A DNA stretch of 64,000 nt from Bog-473 sp963736525 (lineage in GTDB: Bacteria; Actinomycetota; Acidimicrobiia; Acidimicrobiales; RAAP-2): contig CAVTPF010000003.1 of the NCBI GenBank assembly GCA_963736525.1, positions 1 through 64,000 on the forward strand, given 5' to 3'. The notes beneath the pieces were generated by a model that was given only the letters and a program-made list of their open reading frames with translations, made no database searches and was not told the origin of the DNA. Positions 54,560 to 63,621 of the stretch are shown piece after piece. Each line of letters starts with the position of its first letter. The stretch's first letter is position 1. A program made the position numbers and the translations under genes.

Positions 54560-57471
54560 GTGCGCCGCGGGTTCCCAGCGGGAACGGTGACCTTCTTGTT
54601 CACCCACATTGCGAATTCGACGCGCCACTGGGAAGAAGACCCAACGGCCATGGGGGAGGCGCTGCGCATCCACGACGCCATCGTGCGGAGCGCGACCGAA
54701 CGCTACGGCGGCTACGTGTTCGATGCCAGCGGCGACGGGATGCGCTCGGCGTTCTCGACTCCGGCCGACGCAGCGGCCGCGGCAATCGAGTCACAGGAAC
54801 ACCTGCGAGACGACGGCGCCATCGATTTCGCCGTCCGCATGGCCCTCCACACCGCGGAGGCGACCGACCGCGACGGGAGCTATTCCGGAAACGAGGTGAA
54901 CCGCGCCTCGCGGTTGCTTTTGCTCGCACATGGCGGCCAGGTGCTCGTTTCGGATGCGACCGAGGTGCTGCTACGCCATCGCGTCGCGCTGCGACCCCTC
55001 GGTGAGAACAGGCTCCAGGGTCAGCGCGGCCGGATGTCGGTGTACCAGCTCATCGCCGACGGGCTCCCCGCCGACTTCCCGGTGCTCGGCGGCGTCGATC
55101 ACTTCACGGGCAACCTCCCACAGCAGCTGAACTCGCTCATCGGTCGTGAGCAATTGATTGACGAGGTCGTCCAGCTCGTGCGGTCGTGCCGCCTCGTCAC
55201 ACTGAGCGGAGTCGGCGGGGTGGGCAAGACGCGATTGGCCCTCGAAGTTGGGGCCGAGCTGGCCGGCGAGTTCCCCGACGGCGTGTGGATGGTCGAACTG
55301 GCACCAGTCGGTGACCCGACCGCAGTCCCGGCGGCGATCGCGGCCGTGCTCGGCGTCACGCCTCGGAGCGACGCGCCCCTCATGGAGGTGGTGGCCGAGT
55401 CGCTCGGTGGTCGGCACCTCCTGCTTGTCATCGACAACTGCGAACACGTCCAGGCGGCAGCGCAAGCCGCGCTCGCCGCGATGCTCGTCCGGTCAGGGGA
55501 CTCCAAGTTCCTCGCCACGTCGCGTGAGGACTTCGCGATCGACCAGGAAGTGGCGCTTACCGTGGCGCCGCTGGCGCTGGACGGGGGCGTGGCCTCCGAT
55601 GCCGTAACGCTGTTCGTGGATCGCGCCCGCGTCGTACGGCCAGACTTCGGCCTCGGGGAGCCGGAGACGGCGATCGCCGTGACCGAGATCTGTCGAACCC
55701 TCGACGGCATCCCACTGGGAATCGAGCTGGCCGCGGCGCGGATGGCGGCCATGAGCGCCGTCGAGGTCCGGGGTCGGCTCGCGGACCGGTTCCGGTTGCT
55801 GCAGGCCTCGCAGCCGGGGCCTGAACGACAGCTCACGCTCCGCCACACCGTGGAGTGGTCCTATGACCTCCTCACCGAGGACGAGCGCCAACTGCTCCGC
55901 CTGACGTCGGTGTTCGCGGGCGGCTTCGACCTGACGAGCGCCTGTGCCGTGGTCGACGGCAGCGACGATGTCGAGGTGCTCCGTCTGCTCGACTCGTTGG
56001 TCCGGAAGTCGCTCGTGATCGCCGACCACAGCGGCACGCGCACCCGGTACGGCCTCTTCGAGACCGTCCGCCAGTTCGGTGAAGACCGGTTGGGGGAGGC
56101 GGGTTTGCTCGAGCAGGCCCGTGATCGGCACGCCGCGTACTTCGCGCGGGAGGCGGCGGCCCGGTGGGAGCACTGGAACGGCCCCGGATGGCGCGCCGCG
56201 GTCGACTGGGTCGAGGTGGAGCTGGGCAACCTGCGCTCGGGCTACCGGTGGAGCGCGGGCGCGGGGACCTGGAGGTGGCGTCCGACATCGCGGCGCACGC
56301 CGCATTGATGGGCTTCTCGGTGCAGCTCTTCGAGACGCTCGCATGGGCCGAGGAGCTGCTCGAGCCCGCGGCCGGGGCCGACGTGCGCCGGCTTCCCCGC
56401 CTTTACACGGCCGCCGGGTATGCATGCTTCGCGGGTAGGGCGGAGGCGGCACGTGCACACGCTCACCGCGCGACCGAGCTGGAGGGTGACCCCCGTTACG
56501 ACGCGTGCGAACCCGGCTACGCATCGTTCATCGAGGCGCTGGCGAGCGTCTACTGCGGCGACCTTGATCGTTACGTCGAGCTCACCGGCGCGGTGGCGGA
56601 GCGGTATGGCAGCGAACGCGGCTACGGCATCGCTTCCTACGTCGACGGTCTGCAGTCGTGCGGCCGGATCGAGGAGGCTCTCGCGCTTGCCGAGGAGTCC
56701 ATCGCGGCCGCACGATCGCTTGGCAACCCCTACTGGATCTCCTACGCGCTCTGGATCGCCGGGATGGCCTTCTCCAAGGTGGACGCGCGCCGCGCGTTCG
56801 CGGCATGGGACGAGGGCATCGACTTCGTGCGCCAGCACCGCGTGCAGTTCTTCGAAGGCTTCATCGCTCGCGACGCCGGCCGCCTGCACACATCCGACGG
56901 AGAGATCGGAGCCGCGCTGATGCTGTTCACCGATGCCGTCAATGCGTTCCGGCGTGCTGGGAACGTGCCGCAGCTGATCATCACCCTGGCGAGTGTGCCC
57001 GCGTTGTTCGAGCGGCTCGACCGTCTCGAACCGGCCGCGACACTTCTCGGCGCGCTGTCGCGCGAACCGTCGAGCCTCAATCACGTGCCCGAGCTCGGCG
57101 GGCTCCGCGACCGGGTCTGCCGCAAGCTTGGCATGACGCGCGCCGCGGAACTCGAATCGGCGGGCGCCGCATTCGACCTGGGCTCGGCGGCCGCCTACGC
57201 ACTCCGGCAGATCGATGTCGCGCGCCGCGACCCGGACCAACGGACCCGCCAAGCACGGCCTGGCGGCCTGAGCCGGCGAGAGGTGGAGGTGCTGCGCCTT
57301 CTGGCTGACGGCCGGACCTCTGGCGAAATCGCGACGCAACTGTTCATCTCACCGAGGACCGCGGAGCACCACGTGCAGAACATTTACACGAAGATCGGGG
57401 TCTCCAGTCGCGCCGCAGCGACCCGTTGGGCGATCCAGCACCAGGTGGTCGTCGGACCTGGCGGAGCGTAG
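54560..57471 (+). pseudogene. adenylate cyclase-like/NTPase/TPR/LuxR regulator, interrupted by a frameshift
   Basis: The first frame (54560 to about 56255) encodes a class III cyclase-like domain (about residues 8-170), then a STAND-type ATPase with P-loop SGVGGVGKTRLALEVG and Walker B LLLVIDNCEHV. A second frame, one base back, carries helical repeats and a LuxR DNA-binding domain (LSRREVEVLRLLADG, then SPRTAEHHVQNIYTKIG) to 57471. Reading across 56247-56262 with one base added restores a continuous protein of the Mycobacterium cyclase-LuxR type. The metal-binding Asp of FTDIEGST reads FTHIANST, so cyclase activity is doubtful. It is a pseudogene or a sequence error. Confidence 0.8.
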
Positions 57472-57484
57472 GAGACCGCGCACA

Positions 57485-57547
57485 GGTAGGCCGAAATGGG
57501 TAGCCCGGAGTAGGTAGCCCGAAATGGGTAGCCCCGAAATGGGTAGG
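57485..57547. repeat. four imperfect 14-15-bp tandem repeats plus a partial copy
   Basis: Units begin at 57485, 57499, 57513, 57527 and a partial at 57542, each starting ggtagcccgaaatg with small changes (one has an extra c). The array lies just after the LuxR-type gene and before the next ORF. No function is evident. Confidence 0.8.
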
Positions 57548-57654
57548 TCTACCGATGCCGCGTGGGAAGCCCATCCGCAGAATGTCCCTTGATGCCGACC
57601 GAACCCGGCCGGCGCGAAGCGGATCCGCAGCGATCCAGACCGAAAGGGAGATTC

Positions 57655-57927
57655 ATGATCCTGGCCACCACGACTGTAGAGAACGTCGACCGTTTCCTTG
57701 ACATCTTCGGCACGAAGGGTGCCGACAAGCGTGCGCTCCACGGCTCCAAGGGCGCGACCGTGTTCCGCGATCCCACCGAGGAGAACCGCGTCTGGGCGCT
57801 CTTCGACTGGGACGAGCAAGGTTGGGCCGCCTTCGTGTCCGACCCCGACGTGCCACCGATCCTCCGAGAGGCCGGCCACCTGGGAAAGCCGGAGTCCGCG
57901 CTGCTGCTCGGCTCTTACGGCGCTTGA
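57655..57927 (+). CDS. small alpha/beta protein of unknown function
   Basis: The 90-residue product has MILATTTVENVDRFLDIF, then RALHGSKGATVFRDPTEENRVWALFDW, a pattern like an antibiotic-biosynthesis-monooxygenase or Dabb ferredoxin-like fold. An AAGGGAG ribosome site precedes the ATG. It ends 10 nt before the binding-protein gene, so the two are co-transcribed. It may act on the same substrate, but I cannot name a family with certainty. Confidence 0.65.
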   Translation: MILATTTVENVDRFLDIFGTKGADKRALHGSKGATVFRDPTEENRVWALFDWDEQGWAAFVSDPDVPPILREAGHLGKPESALLLGSYGA

Positions 57928-57937
57928 GGAGGCGACG

Positions 57938-59056
57938 ATGACCAGTGCAATCAACCGTTCGGCCCGGGTCGGCCTCGTCACCGACCAGACCGGTGCCCTC
58001 TCCTTCATGGGCATCGCCAATGTCAATGTCGCCAAGATGGTGATCGACGACATCAATGCTCGTGGCGGGCTGCTCGGCCGGCCAATCGAGCTGTTCGTCG
58101 AGGACAGCGCAACCGAAGACGACCGAGCAGAAGCGGCCGCGGCGAAGCTCGTTGGTGCTGACGTCGACGTCGTCGTGGGTGGCATCTACAGCTCGACTCG
58201 CCAGGCCATCAAAGGACCGGTCGTCGAGGAGGCGGCGAAGCTCTATCTCTACCCCGAGCAGTACGAGGGTCAGGAGTGTCACCCCCTGATCTTCTGTACC
58301 GGTCCGGTACCAGCGCAGCAAATCGATCCGTTCTTCCCCTGGCTGATGCAGGAGACGGGCGCGAAGGCCTTTTACATGCCGTCGGCCGACTACATCTGGC
58401 CACACACCCTGAACAAGAAGGTGCGTGAGGTCGTAGCGGACAGAGGTGGTGAGATCGTCGGCGAGGAGTATTTCCCGCTTGATCACACTGACTACCGCCA
58501 CGTCGTGGCTGACATCATGGCGAGCGGCGCTGAGGTTGTGTTCAACACGATTGTCCCTCCTGGGCTGACGCCGTTCCTCGAGCAGTTGCATCGCGCCGGG
58601 TTCACGCGTGGAGGTGGGACCATCGTCTGCACCTACTTCGACGAGAACTTCCTGAATCTCGTGCCTTCGGAGCAGGTCGAGGGCCTGTACGGGTGCCTGG
58701 ACTACTACCGGGACGTTGACGACCCGTTCAGCATCGAGCTCCTCAATCGGTACGAATCCCGCTACCCCGGGAGCGCCATGTTCACGGCCGGGAGCGCGTG
58801 CACCGGAACGTACCGGGCGCTCAAGCTCTGGGAGGCTGCCGTCACCGAAGCGGGGTCCCTCGACCAGGACGATGTGATCGTGGCGCTCGACCATGCCCGG
58901 ATCACCGAGGGTCCTGGAGGCCCCGCCGAAATGGTGCCCGGTCAGCACCACGTGCGGATGAACATGTACATCGCACGAGCAGAGGGCGGCATGTTCAAGG
59001 TGGTGGAGAACCTCGGCTACATCGACCCCGAGGAGTGCGAGGTCGGACCGGCCTGA
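57938..59056 (+). CDS. cytoplasmic amide/urea-type substrate-binding protein (AmiC/UrtA-like)
   Basis: The 372-residue protein has the periplasmic-binding fold of the Leu/Ile/Val and amide type: VGLVTDQTGALSFMGIANVNVAKMVIDDIN, GGLLGRPIELFVEDSATE, then VDVVVGGIYSSTRQAIKGPV. Unlike UrtA it has no signal peptide, and no permease or ATPase is near. AmiC, the cytoplasmic amide sensor that controls the AmiR antiterminator, is the closest functional model. A GAGGAGG sequence gives strong translation. It pairs with the small upstream protein. Two strong hairpins follow. Confidence 0.82.
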   Translation: MTSAINRSARVGLVTDQTGALSFMGIANVNVAKMVIDDINARGGLLGRPIELFVEDSATEDDRAEAAAAKLVGADVDVVVGGIYSSTRQAIKGPVVEEAAKLYLYPEQYEGQECHPLIFCTGPVPAQQIDPFFPWLMQETGAKAFYMPSADYIWPHTLNKKVREVVADRGGEIVGEEYFPLDHTDYRHVVADIMASGAEVVFNTIVPPGLTPFLEQLHRAGFTRGGGTIVCTYFDENFLNLVPSEQVEGLYGCLDYYRDVDDPFSIELLNRYESRYPGSAMFTAGSACTGTYRALKLWEAAVTEAGSLDQDDVIVALDHARITEGPGGPAEMVPGQHHVRMNMYIARAEGGMFKVVENLGYIDPEECEVGPA

Positions 59057-59080
59057 CCGGCGGACCTCCACGGCACAGAC

Positions 59081-59138
59081 CACGGGGACCCCGTGCACGG
59101 CACCGCAGGCAGGCGACAACCTGCCCTGCGGGTGCCGT
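59081..59138 (+). terminator. double hairpin downstream of the binding-protein gene
   Basis: CACGG and CCGTG (59081-59095) form a first stem. A second stem pairs 59097-59113 with 59120-59138, 17 base pairs with two bulges around a 6-nt loop. There is no U-run, so this would be a factor-assisted terminator or mRNA-stability element. Confidence 0.55.
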
Positions 59139-59332
59139 CGCGCCAAGAACATCGTCGAATCTCGAACAGCCTCAATCTCGCAATGGCGATCACGGTTTCC
59201 ATTTAGGACACGCCAAACGAGGATCGGATACTGGTCGTTCGACGTTCATCCAGGAGCGTCCGTTGTGCCCGATTCGTACGGACGTCGAGCATCACCCGAG
59301 GCAAGCAGCGGTCAGAGGCGGCACCCCGTGGG

Positions 59333-59812
59333 TCAAGCGCCTGTAACGAGTCGCCTCACCAGGGGTGCGAAATGTTCGAGATCTTCACGTGGATACAGAG
59401 GATCGAAAGACTCCATGTCCCATTCATCAACGAACTTCTCGGCGAGGCGATACCACGGCTCGTCTCGGTACTTGGATCTCGGATCCGATTCGCCCTCCAA
59501 CGATGGATCCCAGTGTCGTGCGGTGAAGGCCGCGTGGTGGCGAACGACTGAAGTCACCTCGGCCCGAATGTGGGGCTTCAGGAGATCAGCGGACACCTCG
59601 CCATGACCGGCATCTCCGAATACCTTGCCGATGTCATGGCAAAGGGCCGCGAAGACCAACTCGTCGTCAGCACCCGTCCTTTCCGCACGAGTTGCAGTTT
59701 GCAAGGCATGCTCCAACTCGCTGATCTCCCCGCCATCACACACGTCCGACAGGCTGGAAAGACAGATGAGAACACGCTCGGCTCGGCGACCCTCCCGACC
59801 AATGCGGTCCAT
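59333..59812 (-). CDS. HD-domain phosphohydrolase/oxygenase-like protein
   Basis: The 159-residue product has SELEHALQTATRAE, FAALCHDIGKVFG with the HD pair, and VVRHHAAFTARHW, in the order H...HD...H...H, followed by a helical tail (WYRLAEKFVDEWD). The layout resembles PhnZ-type diiron HD oxygenases as well as small HD phosphohydrolases. The ATG at 59812 is chosen because TATTCT sits 6 nt upstream. The upstream ATG at 59884 has no ribosome site or hexamer. Confidence 0.78.
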   Translation of the reverse strand: MDRIGREGRRAERVLICLSSLSDVCDGGEISELEHALQTATRAERTGADDELVFAALCHDIGKVFGDAGHGEVSADLLKPHIRAEVTSVVRHHAAFTARHWDPSLEGESDPRSKYRDEPWYRLAEKFVDEWDMESFDPLYPREDLEHFAPLVRRLVTGA

Positions 59813-59818
59813 CGCAGC

Positions 59819-59824
59819 AGAATA
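59819..59824 (-). promoter_or_regulatory. -10 element of a probable leaderless promoter for the HD gene
   Basis: TATTCT on the minus strand, 6 nt from the ATG at 59812. Confidence 0.5.
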
Positions 59825-60018
59825 CGGGCCGCCCAGGTTCCCGGCGTGCTGGGGCACCCTCGGGCCCGCGTCCGGCACCGCCATATTGGGAGCGGTGGCG
59901 CGCCACCTGGCACCGGCAGTCGCCCGAGTGGACCTTCGGCCCTTCCGCCCTGGCCCGATTTGTGGCCAGACTTGAGGTGAGGCTGCCGCCGGGAGCCGAG
60001 TCGTAAGGAGGTATTCGC

Positions 60019-60228
60019 GTGCAAGCTGCCGTCGGAGACAAGATCGTCGTCAGGGGCCACCACACAGGACAGCCCGTCCATGAGGCCGTCATCATCGCTG
60101 TCGAGGGTGAGAACGGAGCCCCTCCCTACCGGGTGCGGTGGAGCGATGACGGACACGAAGGGTTCTTCTTCCCCGGATCCGATGCCATCGTCGAGCACCA
60201 TCCAGCCGAGGGGTCATCACCGACATGA
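60019..60228 (+). CDS. DUF1918 domain protein
   Basis: The 69-residue product starts QAAVGDKIVVRGHHTG and has PPYRVRWSDDGHEGFFFPGSDA, the DUF1918 core, a small SH3-like beta-barrel found almost only in actinobacteria. An AAGGAGG sequence precedes the GTG. The function is unknown, and the gene stands alone, divergent from the HD gene. Confidence 0.88.
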   Translation: MQAAVGDKIVVRGHHTGQPVHEAVIIAVEGENGAPPYRVRWSDDGHEGFFFPGSDAIVEHHPAEGSSPT

Positions 60229-60541
60229 CCTTTGCAGGGGCAACCCTGTCGGACCCGAGCGTGCCGTAGGACCACCCCGCTCGGTGATGAAGCGGGGGCT
60301 TGGCTCACCGGAACACATGGCCCCAGTCCGGCGGGTAGGGGGCAGGAGGGAGAATGAGGCCGTGCCACTGCCGACGAAGAACTGGGAGTTATCGGGGCCC
60401 GGTAGCTTCAATCTGGTCGGCATGCCGGGCGGTGGCGATCCCCGAATTGCTCGAGACTAGTCCGAAGCAGACGCTGTCCCACCGATCCGGCGGACGGGGG
60501 ACACCCGGTTAGGACTGTCGGTCTTCGGAGCTCTCGTCCAG
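60229..60541. other. intergenic region with no recognised gene
   Basis: No coding frame, RNA or repeat is recognised between the DUF1918 gene and the convergent VOC gene. Confidence 0.4.
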
Positions 60542-60913
60542 CTACCGCTCGCTGACCAGTTCGATGTTGTTGCCGTCGGGGTCGAAGAGATCGACCGACT
60601 GGCCAGCGATGTTCGGCTTGATGCCCTCGTGCGCGATGCCGATGGCGGTCAGGTGCTCGCACCACGCGGTGAGCGCGCCGACATCGGAGATGGCGAGGGC
60701 GATGTGGTCCAGCGCACCCGGTGTGGCGGCACGACCTCCCGCGGACAGCACCACCCGGAACCGCCCGGTTGTTGATTGGAGGGCAACGTAACGCCCGGGC
60801 TCGCCCCGCAGTTCGGTGAGACCGAGGGCGCGTTTGTACCAAGCCACGCTGGCATCGAGGTCGCAGACGTTCAACTGGAAGTGGGACAGTCCCTCGATAG
60901 GCGGCGCGTCCAT
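60542..60913 (-). CDS. VOC-superfamily (glyoxalase/bleomycin-resistance-like) protein
   Basis: The 123-residue protein has the two betaalphabetabetabeta modules of the VOC fold: GLSHFQLNVCDLDASVAWYK and GALDHIALAISDVGALTAW, ending VDLFDPDGNNIEL with the metal-ligand Glu. It is a stand-alone dioxygenase, isomerase or resistance protein; the substrate is not known. TACGAT lies 7 nt before the ATG at 60913. Confidence 0.86.
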   Translation of the reverse strand: MDAPPIEGLSHFQLNVCDLDASVAWYKRALGLTELRGEPGRYVALQSTTGRFRVVLSAGGRAATPGALDHIALAISDVGALTAWCEHLTAIGIAHEGIKPNIAGQSVDLFDPDGNNIELVSER

Positions 60914-60920
60914 CACCAGT

Positions 60921-60926
60921 ATCGTA
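60921..60926 (-). promoter_or_regulatory. -10 element of a probable leaderless promoter for the VOC gene
   Basis: TACGAT on the minus strand, 7 nt from the ATG at 60913. Confidence 0.5.
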
Positions 60927-61229
60927 AGCCCGGGCGATGCAGCGGGCGGGCAACCTTCTCACAGCCACCCTGCAGGTCGCACTGCCCATCGGTACCGAAA
61001 GGTCGTACGCTCCCGGCAATGAACGGGGGCAGACCCTGTCCGACTCATTGCGAGCCACGTATTCCCCTTGGGCTCTGATGCGCGCGTGCGCGGTGTCCCG
61101 CCGCCGACCTGCCCAGGTTTGATGCCGCAGTTTTGAGTGCCTTCGCTACTTGCATGGCATGCCCGGCAACTGGTGGCAGTCTGGCACCCGCAGGTAGCGT
61201 CCCTGGCCGATGTCCAGCCTGGCGAACCA
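60927..61229. other. intergenic region without a recognised gene
   Basis: Between the VOC gene and the thioesterase-like gene I see no convincing coding frame; long frames here lack protein-like composition. Confidence 0.35.
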
Positions 61230-62036
61230 ATGACCGATCTTCTCGGTGAAGACGTCTCCGTTCCGGGCCGACTTGGCGTGATCGCCGAGTACCATGACGA
61301 CGAACTCCGCCTGAAGCTGCGCCCTCGGGCTGAGGTTCTTCGTCATGGCGCCGTGCGGGCGAGCGTCGTGGCGTTCATGATCGACGTGGTAGCCGGGGTC
61401 GTTCTCGACGATGACCCCGACGCGTGGACGTTGACCTCGGATATGTCAGTGCGGACACGCCCGATTCCGGCGCCCGACTTCATCCGGACCCAGAGCACGA
61501 TCCTTCGGCGGGGTCGGCGATCCGCGACTGCCGCGGTGGATCTCGTTACCGGCGAGGGTGAGCCCGTGGCGACTGGCGCGATCGGTTTCGCGAAGGTGCC
61601 ACGCCGAGAGACCGATCCTCCGAAACCCCCGGTGTCACTCGAGCGCATCACGACCATGTTCGACGGGTCCAGCCTGTTGACCCACCCTCTCCGTGAAGAA
61701 GCGGGCATCGCCGTGCTCGACCCCATGCAAGGTGCGGTCCAGGTGCAGGTGACGCCGGAGCTGCGCAATCCCGCGGGAACCCTTCAGGGCGCCATGGTGG
61801 CGCTCGTGGCGGAGGCCGCGGCCGAGGAGTTGGCGTCAGCACGCTTCAACATTGCCGCAGTCGTGACGGACCTCGACTTGCGGTATCTGGGTCAAACCGG
61901 CGATGGCCCCGTTCGGACGAGATGCTGTCTGCTCGGAGACGGATTCGACTCGCCGATTCGGATCGAACTCTTCGACACGTCGAGCGACCGGCTCACCACA
62001 CTCGCCTACGCCCGCACAGCCACCATTTCCGCGTAG
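61230..62036 (+). CDS. double-hotdog thioesterase-like (PaaI family) protein
   Basis: The 268-residue protein holds two hotdog domains. The first has VLRHGAVRASVVAFMIDVVAG, the second LRNPAGTLQGAMVALVAEAAAEELA, the PaaI-type catalytic helix, and DLDLRYLGQTGDGPVRTRCCL. It probably hydrolyses aromatic or short acyl-CoA thioesters. The ATG at 61230 lacks a ribosome site or hexamer, so the start could be elsewhere. Confidence 0.8.
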   Translation: MTDLLGEDVSVPGRLGVIAEYHDDELRLKLRPRAEVLRHGAVRASVVAFMIDVVAGVVLDDDPDAWTLTSDMSVRTRPIPAPDFIRTQSTILRRGRRSATAAVDLVTGEGEPVATGAIGFAKVPRRETDPPKPPVSLERITTMFDGSSLLTHPLREEAGIAVLDPMQGAVQVQVTPELRNPAGTLQGAMVALVAEAAAEELASARFNIAAVVTDLDLRYLGQTGDGPVRTRCCLLGDGFDSPIRIELFDTSSDRLTTLAYARTATISA

Positions 62037-62120
62037 CATCGCTTCTCTTGGGCGGAAGCGAACGGGCACCTTCGCACTTCGACATCATGCAGTCGCAGTG
62101 AGGCTGCGCCGCTATCCGGC

Positions 62121-62450
62121 GTGCGGGAGCAGGACGGCGGAGAAGGGGCGGACCTGAGGTGGCTCACTTGGTGGGTGGCTCAACGCAAGCTCGATCCGAA
62201 GGTCCTCGCTGGCCTCATTGTCGTGCATATCGTCGTGGCGGCATTGACTTGGCGAGATATCCGGCACCGAGATCCAAGTCAGATTCGCGGCCCGAAGTGG
62301 GTGTGGCGCTTCGCCAGCGCAGCACAAAGGGGCAACTCGCTCGCCTACTGGCTTTTCGCACGCAAGTCGGTGGTTCCTCAAGCCGGCCTTTGGCCCACCG
62401 TCCCGGCCTACGGGGGCAGGATGGCGTGGCTTGCTCTCGGAGACAGGTGA
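62121..62450 (+). CDS. small membrane protein, conserved in actinobacteria
   Basis: The 109-residue frame has a central hydrophobic helix (VLAGLIVVHIVVAALTW) followed by RDIRHRDPSQIRGPKWVWRFASAAQRG and AYWLFARKS, a layout of small phospholipase-D-nuclease N-terminal-like membrane proteins. A GTG at 62175 would give a shorter, more typical 91-residue form starting AQRKLDPK. The function is unknown. Confidence 0.55.
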   Translation: MREQDGGEGADLRWLTWWVAQRKLDPKVLAGLIVVHIVVAALTWRDIRHRDPSQIRGPKWVWRFASAAQRGNSLAYWLFARKSVVPQAGLWPTVPAYGGRMAWLALGDR

Positions 62451-62460
62451 CCGGTTCCGG

Positions 62461-62772
62461 TCAGTAGATCTCGTCCTCAATGATGTCGAGGTCGATGAAC
62501 TCGGGCGGGCCTTCAAAGATGTCCGCCATGATGGCCCTGACTCCCTCGAGAGCCTTTTGCCGCCTTGGGTCCTGCTCTCGGGCACGAGCCTTCTCCTCGC
62601 TCTCGAAGAGAACGAAGTGATAAATCCGGTTCGGGTTCTTCTGGTCACGGCCGGCACTTGTGCGCAGGAGACCCGATCCAGGTGTCTCGGCGGCTCGGAG
62701 TCCCTCATAAACACGGGCCAGATCGCCCTCCTTACCGGCCTTCAGGGTCATGGTGATGAGCTGTGCCCACAT
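62461..62772 (-). CDS. antibiotic biosynthesis monooxygenase (ABM)-like protein
   Basis: The 103-residue protein starts MWAQLITMTLKAGKEGDLARV and has RIYHFVLFESEEKARAREQDPRR, the ferredoxin-like ABM fold. It could be a cofactorless monooxygenase or a small isomerase. GGAGGGAAAGG lies upstream of the ATG at 62772. It converges on the small membrane protein gene, 10 nt apart. Confidence 0.82.
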   Translation of the reverse strand: MWAQLITMTLKAGKEGDLARVYEGLRAAETPGSGLLRTSAGRDQKNPNRIYHFVLFESEEKARAREQDPRRQKALEGVRAIMADIFEGPPEFIDLDIIEDEIY

Positions 62773-63119
62773 GTTCCTTTCCCTCCTGTTCACCGAATCG
62801 CAGCCGTCGCGCGGCGCGAGCGCCACCATAGTGATCCGGGCGGAATGGTGTCCCTGGGACGCGGTCCTAGATGCCTGTCGCGTCTCCCAGAGCGGCTCCC
62901 GTTCCTCTCGGCGGCCGTCTCGGGTCGTTGGAGCGGATCCCAATGGAGAAACGGAACGCGGGACGGAGGGCCCGACCGCCGGCCGAGGCGGAGGCCCGAC
63001 CGCCGCCGACGGCCCTGCGGCTTGAAGATGTAGTGAGGCGATCTACGGGACGTTTTGACGGGTCATCAGCAGCGCCTCGGTCGGCAAAGGTGAGATCACG
63101 ACCAGCACTGATTCCCGAG
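62773..63119. other. intergenic region with no recognised gene
   Basis: Between the ABM-like gene and tRNA-Gly I see no credible coding frame, RNA or repeat. Confidence 0.4.
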
Positions 63120-63190
<71 letters not shown>

Positions 63191-63215
63191 GAATCGCGCC
63201 GCAGTCTATGACCTC

Positions 63216-63221
63216 TAGTCT
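63216..63221 (+). promoter_or_regulatory. -10 element of a probable leaderless promoter for the globin
   Basis: TAGTCT lies 7 nt upstream of the GTG at 63229 and selects that start over the ATG at 63208. Confidence 0.5.
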
Positions 63222-63228
63222 CGGCGAC

Positions 63229-63609
63229 GTGAACACACTGTTCGAAAGGGTGGGTGGCGAGCAGTTCTTCGTCGACCTCGTCGACCAGTTCTACCTCGGC
63301 GTGGTTGGCGACCCGCTGTTGCGACCGCTGTACCCCGACGACCTCACCGAGTCGGCGAATCACCTGGCGCTCTTCCTCACGCAGTACTGGGGTGGCCCCG
63401 GCACCTACAGCGAGCAGCGCGGCCATCCCCGGCTGCGCATGCGGCACGCGCCGTTCGTCATCGGGCCGGGTGAGCGGGACGCCTGGCTGCGCCACATGCT
63501 CGGTGCGCTGGTCGGGCTCGAGAGAGCGTCGCGCATCTCGGCGGCGGACGCGCTCGAACTACGGGACTACCTCGAGATGGCGGCCAACTCGCTGGTCAAC
63601 TCTCCCTGA
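63229..63609 (+). CDS. group II truncated hemoglobin
   Basis: The 126-residue protein starts MNTLFERVGGEQFFVDLVDQFY and contains DPLLRPLYPDDL, QYWGGPGTYSEQRGHPRLRMRHAPF, with the proximal His in MRHAPF, and RDAWLRHML. The TYSEQRGHP and WGGP blocks are those of group II (trHbO) globins. Such proteins bind oxygen or NO; in mycobacteria trHbO is linked to respiration. The GTG at 63229 is chosen for the upstream hexamer and the family N-terminus. It lies just downstream of tRNA-Gly on the opposite strand. Confidence 0.9.
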   Translation: MNTLFERVGGEQFFVDLVDQFYLGVVGDPLLRPLYPDDLTESANHLALFLTQYWGGPGTYSEQRGHPRLRMRHAPFVIGPGERDAWLRHMLGALVGLERASRISAADALELRDYLEMAANSLVNSP

Positions 63610-63621
63610 CCGACCTGACGG

